The translations under genes were made by a program, and so were the position numbers. From the NCBI RefSeq assembly GCF_900086655.1, contig NZ_LT575476.1, positions 2,763,869 through 2,827,868 on the forward strand: a stretch of DNA of 64,000 nt, read 5' to 3'. The stretch's first letter is position 1, and every line of letters begins with the position of its first letter. The notes under the pieces are model-generated. The model was not told the origin of the DNA and did no database searches. It was given only the letters and a program-made list of their open reading frames with translations. Below, one piece after another: positions 43,232 to 51,877 of the stretch. The stretch is from Paenibacillus tuaregi (lineage in GTDB: Bacteria > Bacillota > Bacilli > Paenibacillales > Paenibacillaceae).

Positions 43232-44128
43232 CTAATTTCCAGGAAGCTGGATGCTATGCCAGCCGCTTACCTCACATTGCCCTTGTTCATTATCCCCCAC
43301 AGCCACCACTGTGCCGTCCGACTTAAGGCCAAGAGTATGCGCGCAGCCTGCGGCTATCGCCACAATATCACGCCAGCCACTTACATTACATTGATTATGC
43401 TTATTCATCCCTACAGCAGACACAGTTCCATCCGATTTAAGGCCGATGGTATGACTGCTACCTGCTGCTATAGCGACAATATCCTGCCAACTGCTTACCT
43501 CACATTGGTCATGCTTGTTCAAGCCAACCGCTGTCACCGTGCCATCTGATTTAAGCCCAACGGTATGCAGGTAACCCGCGGCTATCGCAACTACGTCGCA
43601 CCAGCAGTTCACATGGCATTGGCCGTACCGGTTATTACCCACAGCTGTCACTGTACCGTTCGATTTAAGACCAACGGTATGCCAGTCTCCTGCGGCTAGC
43701 GCCACCATGTCACGCCAGTCCCCTACATTGCATTGGCCTTCATTATTTCGACCAGCAGCTACTACCGTGCCATCCGATCTAAGTCCGACGGTACGACGCC
43801 AACCGGCCGCGACCGCTACAATATCACGCCAGCCGTTTACATTACATTGGTCATGCTTGTTCCAACCCACAGCCGCGACCGTACCATCAGATTTAAGACC
43901 GACCGTGTGGGCGTTACCTGTGTTCGCAGCCCTATGAACATTGCCTGCGGCTATCGCCACAATATTGCGCCATCCGCTTACCTCACATTGGCCATAGTTA
44001 TTATCCCCTACAGCCACTACCGTGCCGTCTGACTTAATGCCAAGAGTATGACGGGAACCCGCAGCTAGAGTATCGTTAGGCCGCCGTTTTACTGTTAATG
44101 CCGCGCCAATCAGTGAAGTATTGTTCAT
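43232..44128 (-). CDS. RCC1-repeat protein (seven-bladed propeller)
   Basis: 298 residues made almost wholly of seven tandem repeats of about 37-38 residues, with the pattern HTVGLKSDGTVxAVGxNxxxQ followed by CxVxxWxDIVAIAAG; the first repeat has an insertion of about ten residues. Seven blades would close one RCC1-type beta-propeller. There is no signal peptide, membrane segment or other domain. It starts 11 bp after the VOC gene on the same strand with AGGTGACGG upstream. Function unknown; such propellers bind proteins. The DNA repeats could allow copy-number change. Confidence 0.85.
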   Translation of the reverse strand: MNNTSLIGAALTVKRRPNDTLAAGSRHTLGIKSDGTVVAVGDNNYGQCEVSGWRNIVAIAAGNVHRAANTGNAHTVGLKSDGTVAAVGWNKHDQCNVNGWRDIVAVAAGWRRTVGLRSDGTVVAAGRNNEGQCNVGDWRDMVALAAGDWHTVGLKSNGTVTAVGNNRYGQCHVNCWCDVVAIAAGYLHTVGLKSDGTVTAVGLNKHDQCEVSSWQDIVAIAAGSSHTIGLKSDGTVSAVGMNKHNQCNVSGWRDIVAIAAGCAHTLGLKSDGTVVAVGDNEQGQCEVSGWHSIQLPGN

Positions 44129-44139
44129 TTAACCGTCAC

Positions 44140-44592
44140 CTATTTATTACCGAGTTGTTCCGCCAAACCGACTAAAATTCCTTCTTTTCCACGAATGTAG
44201 CAGAGCCGATACGAGTCCCCGTACTGAACTACTTCGCCAACGAGCTGAGCACCAAACTTGGTGAGTCTGGATACCATTTCGTCAATGTCCTCCACGGTGA
44301 ACATAACGCGTAGATAACCGAGGGCATTTACAGGAGCAGTTCGGTGATCTGATATCGGTGGTGGGGTGAGAAATCGCGAAAGTTCAAGTCGGCTGTGGCC
44401 ATCTGGGGTAACCATCATAGCAATCTCTACACACTGTGAACCCAGACCGGTTACGCGACCAGCCCATTCACCTTCAACAGTAGCTCGCCCTTCGAGCTTC
44501 AAGCCAATCTCCTCGAAGAAAGAGATTGCATCATCAAGCGATTCTACAACGATGCCAACATTGTCCATTCTTAGTAATTTGTTTTTTGTCAT
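44140..44592 (-). CDS. VOC-superfamily (glyoxalase-like) protein
   Basis: 150 residues from the ATG at 44592, preceded by ATGAGGAGGATAAC. Two beta-alpha-beta-beta-beta modules: MDNVGIVVESLDDAISFFEE and VNALGYLRVMFTVEDIDEMV, with HSRLELSRF supplying a possible Glu ligand and YRLCYIRGKEGILVGLAEQL at the end. Members include glyoxalase I-like isomerases and antibiotic-binding proteins; no specific reaction can be assigned. Co-transcribed with the RCC1 protein. Confidence 0.88.
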   Translation of the reverse strand: MTKNKLLRMDNVGIVVESLDDAISFFEEIGLKLEGRATVEGEWAGRVTGLGSQCVEIAMMVTPDGHSRLELSRFLTPPPISDHRTAPVNALGYLRVMFTVEDIDEMVSRLTKFGAQLVGEVVQYGDSYRLCYIRGKEGILVGLAEQLGNK

Positions 44593-45298
44593 AGTGTTAT
44601 CCTCCTCATGTCTACAGATTAACATCTTTTCACAGTTCATGATCACAAAGATAACTCACAGTATAATAACAAGAGCCCCCGCTCCCGTCTCTGGTGAGGC
44701 ATCATGGATTTCCTGCAAAGGCCCTACCCAGCTTGAAGCGAGACCCGAAAGCCCCTGTTCCCGCCAAATGGACGTTCGTAAACCGCAATTGATGAAACAT
44801 ATTTACTACAGCCAAAAAAACTACGGCCATACCCGTGATTCTGAGCGCAAGTAATGCGAGCTTTTTTGCCGGGGAATTCTTAATGTCAGATGATTCAGTG
44901 CTAGTTTTTTAACTCTTCCAATTTCTATGTAAGCTTGGCGATAAGCTCCGGATTCGCTTTATCCAAATTATCCACAAGGTAGCTGACCATGAGAGAACCG
45001 AAATCTTCAATCAAACTATCTGTGATAATTTTCGTCTGTTTGATAATAAAATGCTCTTTATCTTACGTGGGCAAGAAATAAGTAATCTTCGTAAGTTAAT
45101 CACCCTCCAATCATACTTATTTTATCATGTTTATGAGGAGGCCTTAACTCCTTCTGTTCATCGGTTTCGCTTAGTATTCTTGTTCGTAGTAATCTTATAT
45201 GTTATTGTGATGACAACTATCGATTAATTGTAATGATTTCGTTTAACACGTCTTTTTTGATATAATGATACAAACACCTAACAGAAAGGTGATAATCA
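44593..45298. other. 700-bp stretch without an intact gene
   Basis: No frame here has a ribosome site, normal codon use and a family I recognise. Open frames on both strands around 44650-44860 are GC-richer than the rest, and a short minus-strand peptide at 44925-45062 looks like a gene end. The stretch also holds the upstream region of the ArsR gene (45180-45298) including TGATATAATG, a likely -10. I read it as a decayed region. Confidence 0.45.
44925..45062 (-). pseudogene. 3' remnant of an unidentified gene
   Basis: A 45-codon minus-strand frame, directly after an in-frame stop and with no start codon of its own, reads IIKQTKIITDSLIEDFGSLM and LVDNLDKANPELIAKLT. The amphipathic helices with normal residue bias look like the end of a cytoplasmic helical protein, perhaps a regulator. 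I cannot name the family. Confidence 0.35.
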
Positions 45299-45670
45299 AT
45301 GACTAAGTCCATAAATACGGCGGAAGAATGCGATACGAACTGCCCAGGCACAACCGAAGATTTGGATGCGGTCAAGGCGGAGCTTATCGATGACCAGGCA
45401 GCGATTCAATTTGCCGAATGGTTTAAGGCTTTCAGCGATCCGACACGCGTCAAAATCATCAGCGCCCTTTTAAAAAGGGAGCTTTGCGTACACGACTTGA
45501 CGGTACTCATCGAAATGGGACAATCGGCCGTTTCTCACCAGCTGCGATATTTACGCAACCTCAGAATCGTGAAACGGCGAAAGGTTGGAAAAACGGTTTA
45601 TTATTCACTCGATGACGCTCATATCGAGCAAATTTTTCTGCAAACTCTTCAGCATACCAGCCACGGATAA
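45299..45670 (+). CDS. ArsR/SmtB-family metal sensor (CzrA/CadC type)
   Basis: 123 residues. The winged helix contains LTVLIEMGQSAVSHQLRYLR. Two known metal sites are both present. The alpha-5 zinc site of CzrA is matched exactly in spacing: D106, H108, H119, H122. The alpha-3N site of CadC is matched by C11, C15 and C63, with H65 in place of the fourth Cys (ELCVHD). It should dissociate from DNA on binding Zn or Cd/Pb. The likely target is the P-type ATPase at 46505, whose promoter carries an ArsR-type dyad. Confidence 0.92.
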   Translation: MTKSINTAEECDTNCPGTTEDLDAVKAELIDDQAAIQFAEWFKAFSDPTRVKIISALLKRELCVHDLTVLIEMGQSAVSHQLRYLRNLRIVKRRKVGKTVYYSLDDAHIEQIFLQTLQHTSHG

Positions 45671-45709
45671 TGCGGAGCTTTCCGCTAATTGGCTATTTAG
45701 AGAGCAGAC

Positions 45710-45760
45710 AGGACTGTCCTCCAACGTGTTTAAGCGTCCCCGGACAGTCCTTCTTTTGTT
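45710..45760 (+). terminator. Terminator after the ArsR gene
   Basis: AGGACTGTCC pairs perfectly with GGACAGTCCT across a 22-base loop that can itself pair (ACG/CGT); TCTTTTGTTG follows. Confidence 0.75.
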
Positions 45761-45809
45761 GCAATAGTTTAGTTGTTTAAGTACTTCAATAGTACATAGA
45801 TTAAAGCAT

Positions 45810-45851
45810 AAAAATAACCAAGACTGAGCCTCTTCAAAGGCACAATCTTGG
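45810..45851 (-). terminator. Terminator of the ATPase-methyltransferase operon
   Basis: On the minus strand CCAAGATTGTGCCT, loop, AGGCTCAGTCTTGG, then TTATTTTTAT, 17 bp past the methyltransferase stop. Confidence 0.75.
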
Positions 45852-45867
45852 CTAATAAGTACACAAC

Positions 45868-46488
45868 TTATTTACGCTCGAGTACAATTTTTCGATACAT
45901 CTCGCCAAACATGGCGGGGCTATCCTCGCGAAGGATCACACGTCCAAGGTGGGGTTTAAGCATCGACCGGTAATCCCTGCCGATATCGGTGCCCAATAAG
46001 GCTATGAGCGGCCGCAGCATTCGACTAATCAGAGGCATTCCCCCCTCCCCACCTTTGAACTTATCAAAAATAACGATTCTTCCCCGCTCCTTCACCACAC
46101 GAACTAACTCCGACATACATTTGTGTTCGTCGGGAACCACCGACAAAATCAAGCTCGCTATCACCAGGTCAAAGCATTGGTCATTAAACCTCAGATCCTG
46201 CGCATCCATCTCCAAAAAACGGATATGCTCGTTTTCGTCTACTTTTATTTTCGCTTGAGCCAGCATAGCCTCGGAGAGGTCGACCGCCGTGATCTCAAGC
46301 TTCTTTCCACAGAAATAACGCAGATCGGCCCCCGTTCCAACCCCGACCAGCAGCACTCGCTGGCCCGGTTCCGGAGCCAAATCGGCAAAAACCTTTTTTC
46401 TGGCCCGGGCGAATGGGCCTGCATTAAATAAAACATCGTAAAACGGAGCCCCCGCTCGATAAATCAGCTTATTCCAGCGATTGTTCAT
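45868..46488 (-). CDS. Class I SAM-dependent methyltransferase
   Basis: 206 residues. Motif I VLLVGVGTGADLRYF binds S-adenosylmethionine; ITAVDLSEAMLAQA (motif II), FLEMDAQDLRFND and FDLVIASLILSVVPD (motif IV/post-II) follow. The form resembles the UbiE/PmtA type that methylates lipids or small molecules. It starts 16 bp after the P-type ATPase stop, so it is probably induced by the same metal. Why a methyltransferase should accompany zinc/cadmium export is unclear; metalloid methylation or membrane lipid change are possibilities. Confidence 0.85.
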   Translation of the reverse strand: MNNRWNKLIYRAGAPFYDVLFNAGPFARARKKVFADLAPEPGQRVLLVGVGTGADLRYFCGKKLEITAVDLSEAMLAQAKIKVDENEHIRFLEMDAQDLRFNDQCFDLVIASLILSVVPDEHKCMSELVRVVKERGRIVIFDKFKGGEGGMPLISRMLRPLIALLGTDIGRDYRSMLKPHLGRVILREDSPAMFGEMYRKIVLERK

Positions 46489-46504
46489 ACCTAATTTCCT
46501 TTCC

Positions 46505-48715
46505 TTAAACCAAATTGGGCTTGATCTTTAAGACGCGCATGGCGTTCAATACAGCGATCAGAGTGACGCCCACATCCGAGAAGACCGCCTCCCACATCGT
46601 CGCAATTCCGAACGCACCCAGAAGCAGGAAGACCGCTTTGACAAGCAGCGCGAAAAGGATGTTCTGCCACACGATGCTCCGAGTTCTCTTCGCGATATGA
46701 ATCGCGGAAGCCAGCTTCGAAGGCTCATCGGTCATGATGACGATATCCGCGGCTTCAATGGCCGCGTCGGACCCCAGGCCGCCCATGGCCACGCCGATGT
46801 CGGCTCTGGCCAGAACCGGCGTGTCGTTAATGCCGTCGCCAACGAACACGATCTTTTCTTTGCCCGATTTTTGGCGATCGATCTTCTCCAGCTCTTCGAC
46901 CTTATGCTGTGGCAGCAGTTCTGACCGAACCTCGTCCACACCGAGCTTTTTGCCGACCGCTTCACCCACTGCCTTGATGTCGCCTGTCAGCATGACAACC
47001 TTCTTGACGCCGAGATTCTTAAGCGAGCGGATCGCTTGGGCCGAGTCCTCCTTGACCTCGTCGGCAATAACCAAGTACCCGGCATATTGTTTATTAATCG
47101 CAACGTGCACGATGGTACCCAGCTCAGATGGCGCGGCGAAATCGATATTTTCTTGCTCCATAAGCTTCGCGTTTCCGGCCAGCACCTCTTTGCCCTCGAA
47201 TACAACCTGAATGCCGTGTCCCGAAATTTCGTTGTAATCCGAAAGATGATCTTCATTCAATTCCTGTGCATAAGCTTCCCTGATGGATTCTGCAATCGGA
47301 TGGGTGGAGTGCATTTCGGCAAAAGCGGCTTGGCGCAACAGCTCTTGTTCAGTCCATCCGTGTTGCGGATGGATACCGTTTACTTTAAATGCACCTTTAG
47401 TTAACGTTCCTGTTTTGTCAAATACAACATACTTCACATTATTCAACGCTTCCAGGTAATTACTGCCCTTAACCAGGACACCGTTCTTGGAGGAAGCCCC
47501 GATACCGCCAAAGAAGCCGAGCGGGATTGATACCACTAGAGCACAAGGACACGAGATGACTAGGAACACTAAAGCCCGGTACACCCAATCCGAGAATGTT
47601 GCTCCGCTGAAGAGCAGCGGTGGAACAACAGCCAGTAGCGCGGCGAAAATGACAACAAACGGTGTATAGTAACGTGCAAACTTCGTAATGAAGTTTTCCG
47701 TGGGTGCCTTCTTACTGCTTGCGTTCTCCACCAGATCTAAAATTTTGGCGACGGTTGACTCCCCGAATACCTTCGAGACCACGACCGTCAGAACCCCGTT
47801 TTTGTTGATGAATCCGCTCAGTACATCATCACCCGCAGCCACTTCACGCGGCATGGATTCGCCGGTCAATGCTGAGGTATCCATTGCCGATTTCCCATCA
47901 ATGACCTTACCGTCAAGAGGGACCTTTTCACCAGGCCGAACGATAATCAAATCGCCGATCTGCACGTCCTCCGGACTCACACGTTGGATCTCGTCGCCCG
48001 TTTTCAAATTGGCAAAGTCTGGTCTGATATCCATCAGTGCGCTGATCGACTTCCGTGACCGGTTGACAGCGATACTTTGGAACAGTTCGCCAACTTGGTA
48101 AAAGAGCATAACAGCTACGCCTTCGGGATATTCCCCGATTATAAAAGCACCGACAGTCGCGATCGCCATAAGGAAGTATTCGTCGAACACCTGACCTCTT
48201 ATGATGTTCTTCAGTGCTTTAAAAACAATATCCCCGCCAACAATAAGATAGGATGCAATAAACAAGAATAGTTCAAGTTCCCGGCTCAGGGATAACGAAA
48301 ACGCTGCCGCGCCGATGGCAAGACCCGCGATTAGCCGGGCGGTCATGACTTTGACGCTTTGCGCCCCATGGTCATGGGAATGTCCGTGCCCATCATCCGC
48401 CGTTTCGGCACCGTGATCATAGTCATTGGCGTGATTATGTTTGGAGGATCCCCCCTTGTGGTTTCCCGCTGCCCCATACTCCAATACTTTAATACCGGGC
48501 TCCAGTGTGCGAATTTTTTTCTTTGTCTGTTCGAGAATGTCATCCGAACGGTCCGACGTCATTTCCATAGTCAACGTTTGGTTTGCAAAATTCACCGTGC
48601 AAGCCGAAACTCCTTCAATCTTCTGGACACCGTTCTCGATTTTCATAGCGCAGTTCGCACAATCCAAACCCTCCAGCACCAGTTTTCGCTTAACTACAGA
48701 AGTACCAGTTTTCAT
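46505..48715 (-). CDS. cadA: P1B-2-type Zn/Cd/Pb-exporting ATPase
   Basis: 736 residues. One N-terminal HMA domain with GLDCANC (C19, C22), then a His-rich linker (about 88-122; SKHNHANDYDHG, HGHSHDHG). Membrane CPC motif SCPCALVVSIPLGF; phosphorylation site DKTGTLTKG; HP locus in STHPIA; hinge GDGINDTPVLARAD. Lys in LLVKAVFLLLG and Asp in FSDVGVTL are the ligands of the ZntA/CadA group and point to Zn, Cd or Pb rather than Cu. AGAGGTGAG precedes the ATG. Controlled probably by the ArsR protein at 45299 through the dyad at 48744-48767. Confidence 0.95.
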   Translation of the reverse strand: MKTGTSVVKRKLVLEGLDCANCAMKIENGVQKIEGVSACTVNFANQTLTMEMTSDRSDDILEQTKKKIRTLEPGIKVLEYGAAGNHKGGSSKHNHANDYDHGAETADDGHGHSHDHGAQSVKVMTARLIAGLAIGAAAFSLSLSRELELFLFIASYLIVGGDIVFKALKNIIRGQVFDEYFLMAIATVGAFIIGEYPEGVAVMLFYQVGELFQSIAVNRSRKSISALMDIRPDFANLKTGDEIQRVSPEDVQIGDLIIVRPGEKVPLDGKVIDGKSAMDTSALTGESMPREVAAGDDVLSGFINKNGVLTVVVSKVFGESTVAKILDLVENASSKKAPTENFITKFARYYTPFVVIFAALLAVVPPLLFSGATFSDWVYRALVFLVISCPCALVVSIPLGFFGGIGASSKNGVLVKGSNYLEALNNVKYVVFDKTGTLTKGAFKVNGIHPQHGWTEQELLRQAAFAEMHSTHPIAESIREAYAQELNEDHLSDYNEISGHGIQVVFEGKEVLAGNAKLMEQENIDFAAPSELGTIVHVAINKQYAGYLVIADEVKEDSAQAIRSLKNLGVKKVVMLTGDIKAVGEAVGKKLGVDEVRSELLPQHKVEELEKIDRQKSGKEKIVFVGDGINDTPVLARADIGVAMGGLGSDAAIEAADIVIMTDEPSKLASAIHIAKRTRSIVWQNILFALLVKAVFLLLGAFGIATMWEAVFSDVGVTLIAVLNAMRVLKIKPNLV

Positions 48716-48743
48716 ATGTTGATCTCACCTCTTCAACAAAACT

Positions 48744-48767
48744 ATATATGAGCATTTATTCATATGA
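48744..48767. promoter_or_regulatory. ArsR/SmtB-type operator before cadA
   Basis: ATATGA-GCATTTAT-TCATAT (48746-48765), extending into flanking A/T, has the form of the 12-2-12 ArsR/SmtB operators (ATATGAAC...GTTCATAT). It sits about 30 bp upstream of the cadA start. Confidence 0.65.
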
Positions 48768-48968
48768 AGTATACTTCTTATTTCTTCCTACTGTCAACAA
48801 AATCAAGGAAGGTTTTTCCTCAATTCATCCATGAACGGTTCACCAATTTTCGGAGAATCTCTAAATTTTTTGTTCCAGCAATTACTTTGATCTATTGTAA
48901 TATCTGTACATACTTTGGAGAACGCAACATGCTAGGTCTACTCCACAGGCACACCGTCAGAATTAAAG

Positions 48969-49027
48969 TTGACAAGATCATTACAACGATTTAATGTGAC
49001 AGTAGTGTCATGTGACACAAGTGTCAC
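48969..49027 (+). promoter_or_regulatory. TetR gene promoter with two overlapping operators
   Basis: TTGACA (48969-48974), 17-bp spacer, TAATGT (48992-48997). The dyad TGACA-GTAG-TGTCA (48997-49010) overlaps the -10 and start site, and the perfect 16-bp palindrome GTGACACAAGTGTCAC (49012-49027) follows immediately. Two repressor dimers could sit side by side; autorepression of the gene at 49057 is the natural reading. Confidence 0.7.
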
Positions 49028-49056
49028 TTTAGTGAAGAAAGGAATGAGGACTGCAA

Positions 49057-49683
49057 ATGCCAACTCATACGTTTTTTAATTTATCCGCTGAAAAGAGATC
49101 GTTAATTGTTTCTGCTTCCTTAAATGAGTTTCATCTCTCAGGCTTTGAAAAGGCGAGTATTGCACGGATCGTGGCTGCTGCGGGCATTGCTCGAGGAAGC
49201 TTCTACCAGTATTTCGATGATATAAAAGATCTGTACCGATATTTAATCGTTGAAGTAATTGGGCAGCAAAAACATAACTACTCCACACTTTCTGTAATGA
49301 ATAGGGCTCCTTTTACCGAAATTGTTCGCGATCTATTTTATGGTGGTATCCGTTTCTACATTGAGCAACCCGTGATGGCAAAAGTTGCACAAGATTTTTT
49401 GAAGATCAGGGATACTGCTCTGATTAAGGAAATTACTGGTGATAGCATACGCAAAAGCGCAGAGTATTTTCGCTCGCTGATTGAAGAAAGAAAAGCGGCC
49501 GGGGAAATTGATGGAAAAATCGATACGGAGGCATTACATCATTTTATTGCCACCCTAAGTTTGACAATCTCGGAAACGCTTCGGGACAAGGATGTTTCAG
49601 CTTGGGACCACCAGGCTTTGACTGAGCATGTCAATAAATATGTATACATATTAAATAATGCTCTTGGTGGAACAGCAAAATAA
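49057..49683 (+). CDS. TetR/AcrR-family transcriptional regulator
   Basis: 208 residues. The N-terminal domain reads FEKASIARIVAAAGIARGSF then YQYFDDIKDLYRYL, a textbook TetR helix-turn-helix; the C-terminal all-helical domain is the ligand pocket. GAAAGGAATGAGG precedes the ATG. Two dyads overlap its promoter. It is followed after 34 bp by the membrane protein gene, so it may repress both. Similar YfiR/AcrR-type regulators respond to fatty acids or lipophilic drugs; the ligand here is unknown. Confidence 0.92.
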   Translation: MPTHTFFNLSAEKRSLIVSASLNEFHLSGFEKASIARIVAAAGIARGSFYQYFDDIKDLYRYLIVEVIGQQKHNYSTLSVMNRAPFTEIVRDLFYGGIRFYIEQPVMAKVAQDFLKIRDTALIKEITGDSIRKSAEYFRSLIEERKAAGEIDGKIDTEALHHFIATLSLTISETLRDKDVSAWDHQALTEHVNKYVYILNNALGGTAK

Positions 49684-49717
49684 CTTGAAGTTCGATCTAT
49701 TAAGGAGATGAAGAGGT

Positions 49718-50287
49718 ATGATCTTGTTTTGCCGAAAATACGATAAAACGCTGGCCATGGTCTTTGCTGTGCTGACCATCAGCTTTTTCGTGCTGACAGC
49801 CATCAGTACTGATTTTTTCAACTGGGCTTTCGACAGGCATCATAATCAATTAAGCTGGTATATTCGACCGGTATTTCTTATTCCTTTTTGCTATTTTGCA
49901 TTCAAAAAAAGCTGGAGCGGAATGACTGCAACGATTTTTTTGCTTTTCACCAGCATGTTCTGGTTTCCAAAACCGGAGGAGTCGAATCAAAGCGTTATGG
50001 AATTTTTGGAAATGGAAAAAGGATGGTTGCGGGGCAATTGGGATTTCGTCAAAATGATAATGGCTCTGCTTGTCCCCCTTTCATTCGTCTCTTTGGGAAT
50101 GGCTTTCTGGAAGAGGAGCGTTCGCATCGGACTGACTGTTCTCGTACTGATTGCTATGGGGAAAATGGCATGGAGCGTCGCTTACGGTGGAAAATCCGGG
50201 CAATCCATCCTCGTACCGGCAATTGTAGGCTTACTCATATGTATCGCTATGGTTTGGTGGGGAATACACAAGGCGAAAAAGCCATAA
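49718..50287 (+). CDS. Hypothetical integral membrane protein
   Basis: 189 residues with about five to six hydrophobic segments (near residues 12-32, 48-62, 68-84, 112-132, 138-155, 163-180) and a basic C-terminus. TTAAGGAGATG precedes the ATG. I do not recognise a family. It forms a two-gene unit with the TetR gene upstream, which suggests that it acts in the response that regulator controls, for example membrane stress or a small-molecule transport role. Confidence 0.7.
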   Translation: MILFCRKYDKTLAMVFAVLTISFFVLTAISTDFFNWAFDRHHNQLSWYIRPVFLIPFCYFAFKKSWSGMTATIFLLFTSMFWFPKPEESNQSVMEFLEMEKGWLRGNWDFVKMIMALLVPLSFVSLGMAFWKRSVRIGLTVLVLIAMGKMAWSVAYGGKSGQSILVPAIVGLLICIAMVWWGIHKAKKP

Positions 50288-50482
50288 TTCTTTTGAGTAG
50301 GAACTGGTGAATCGGCACTATTTCTTACCCGAAATTGTGGGCTATATCCCGAAATTCCAGTGCTTACCAAATTATGATTCATGAGATTATAATCTTTTTG
50401 TTAACGCCAAAGGAGGGATGCCATTTTAAAACCTAATCCGAAGCTGGTCATCATCCCCATATTAAAAGGAGGAACTCTAATC

Positions 50483-51826
50483 ATGCGAAAGGGAATGCCT
50501 TGCCTGCTGATCCTGTCGTTACTGCTGACTTGCTGCTCGATCTTCGCTGGGAAAGCCGAAGCAGCGGATTATACGCGGGGTGTCGATTTATCCGGAAGCG
50601 TAGCCACCGTATGGTTCAAATCCACTGTCAACACAAGTTGGGTTGATGTCCATTACAAAGTGAACGGTGGTGCACAGCAAAATTTCAGAATGGCTTACAA
50701 CGCGAGCAAATCCCGATATGAACAGGCCATCCCCAGCATTTCCACCGGCTCCGTGATTATGTATTCTTTCACTTACAATAACGGAAACCCAGCCTATGAC
50801 ACCGAAGACTTTACATACACTGCGGGTAACACACCATCTCCTTCTTCCGGCTCGATTTATGACATTCTTCCATCCTCAATCCCCATGCCGCCAAACGGTG
50901 CTGTATCGGTAAAGATCATGAATGGTACCAAAGGCACCTACAACGACCAACAAATATATTGGGGTGTTCTCGGCATCAATCCCGCCAACAATCGATGGAG
51001 CTATCTGGACCTGAACGGCAATCTGATTCCCATCTCCACCGCTTTAAATGATGCGCCGGGCCACCTAACCAAGAACGGCATCAATTACGCCAACATTTAC
51101 CATAAAGCTAGCGATGCTTCCTGGATAACCTTGCCTAAGATCACAGCAGGCCGAATGTTTCTTAGTGTCGGTACTCCTCTGTACCTTAAAACCTTTAACG
51201 ATGGATTCGCTGGCCCGGATCTGAATAATCCAACCGATCCAAACCGGGATATTTATTTTGATTTCGTCGAGTTCACGATTGATGCAGCTGGCTATCACGG
51301 CAATACGACCCGCGTAGATGGATTCGGTTTCCCCATCCAACATCGACTGATTAACAAATCTGGTTCCTTCGATCAAACTACAGGTGAGCTTGAATCCGAG
51401 ACTCGCAGTGGAATCTTCACCAAATATCAGGCTGAAGTTCCTGCAGTTTTCAAATCGCTGGCCACCATTCAAGCGCCTTATCGCATCGTCGCTCCAATTC
51501 ACGGCTCCTTCGCCCCGGGTGGCGCTAATGCCAACTATTTCGGCGGGTACGCTCCATACAGTACGCAGGATATTTTCCGCTGCGATGGGGCCTTAACCAA
51601 TGCGGATACTTGTGCAGCGATTAATCGCCATGTGTATACGACAAGCGATTGGAATAACGTGTCAAAATACTATCAAGCCGCGCCGGCCAATTATTACGCG
51701 AAATTCTGGCACGATCACAGTATTAACCGCTTGGCCTACGGTTTTCCATATGACGATGTCAACGGCCAATCCTCTTATCTTGAAGTAAGCGACCCGAAAG
51801 GCCTGATTATCCGTGTAGGCTGGTAA
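50483..51826 (+). CDS. Secreted GH64 beta-1,3-glucanase with N-terminal CBM56
   Basis: 447 residues. Signal peptide about 1-27 (ending AEA). Residues about 28-113 form a CBM56 beta-1,3-glucan-binding module (TVWFKSTVNTSWVDVHYKVN). The rest is a GH64 thaumatin-like domain: VSVKIMNGTKGTYNDQQIYW, DIYFDFVEFTIDAAGYHGNT and WHDHSINRLAYGFPYDDVNG are characteristic, with catalytic acidic residues in the first two regions. GH64 enzymes release pentasaccharides from long beta-1,3-glucans such as fungal wall glucan. AAAAGGAGGAAC precedes the ATG. A second AAAGGAGGG lies 70 bp upstream, without a normal start codon in frame. Confidence 0.93.
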   Translation: MRKGMPCLLILSLLLTCCSIFAGKAEAADYTRGVDLSGSVATVWFKSTVNTSWVDVHYKVNGGAQQNFRMAYNASKSRYEQAIPSISTGSVIMYSFTYNNGNPAYDTEDFTYTAGNTPSPSSGSIYDILPSSIPMPPNGAVSVKIMNGTKGTYNDQQIYWGVLGINPANNRWSYLDLNGNLIPISTALNDAPGHLTKNGINYANIYHKASDASWITLPKITAGRMFLSVGTPLYLKTFNDGFAGPDLNNPTDPNRDIYFDFVEFTIDAAGYHGNTTRVDGFGFPIQHRLINKSGSFDQTTGELESETRSGIFTKYQAEVPAVFKSLATIQAPYRIVAPIHGSFAPGGANANYFGGYAPYSTQDIFRCDGALTNADTCAAINRHVYTTSDWNNVSKYYQAAPANYYAKFWHDHSINRLAYGFPYDDVNGQSSYLEVSDPKGLIIRVGW

Positions 51827-51877
51827 TTTATCGTGATCGCTGAGAACGGAATCTCTGGACTCTCATCATAAAAAACG

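Noticed and set aside
43256-44032. Plus-strand frames opposite the RCC1 gene
   Set aside because: They are shadows of the repeated minus-strand codons; the repeat logic makes sense only on the minus strand.
44366-44854. Plus-strand 162-codon frame antisense to the VOC gene
   Set aside because: It is a shadow of the VOC gene for most of its length; the minus-strand gene has the ribosome site and family motifs.
50423-50482. In-frame ATT start for the GH64 glucanase after an upstream AAAGGAGGG
   Set aside because: ATT starts are very rare, and the ATG at 50483 has its own good ribosome site followed directly by a normal signal peptide.
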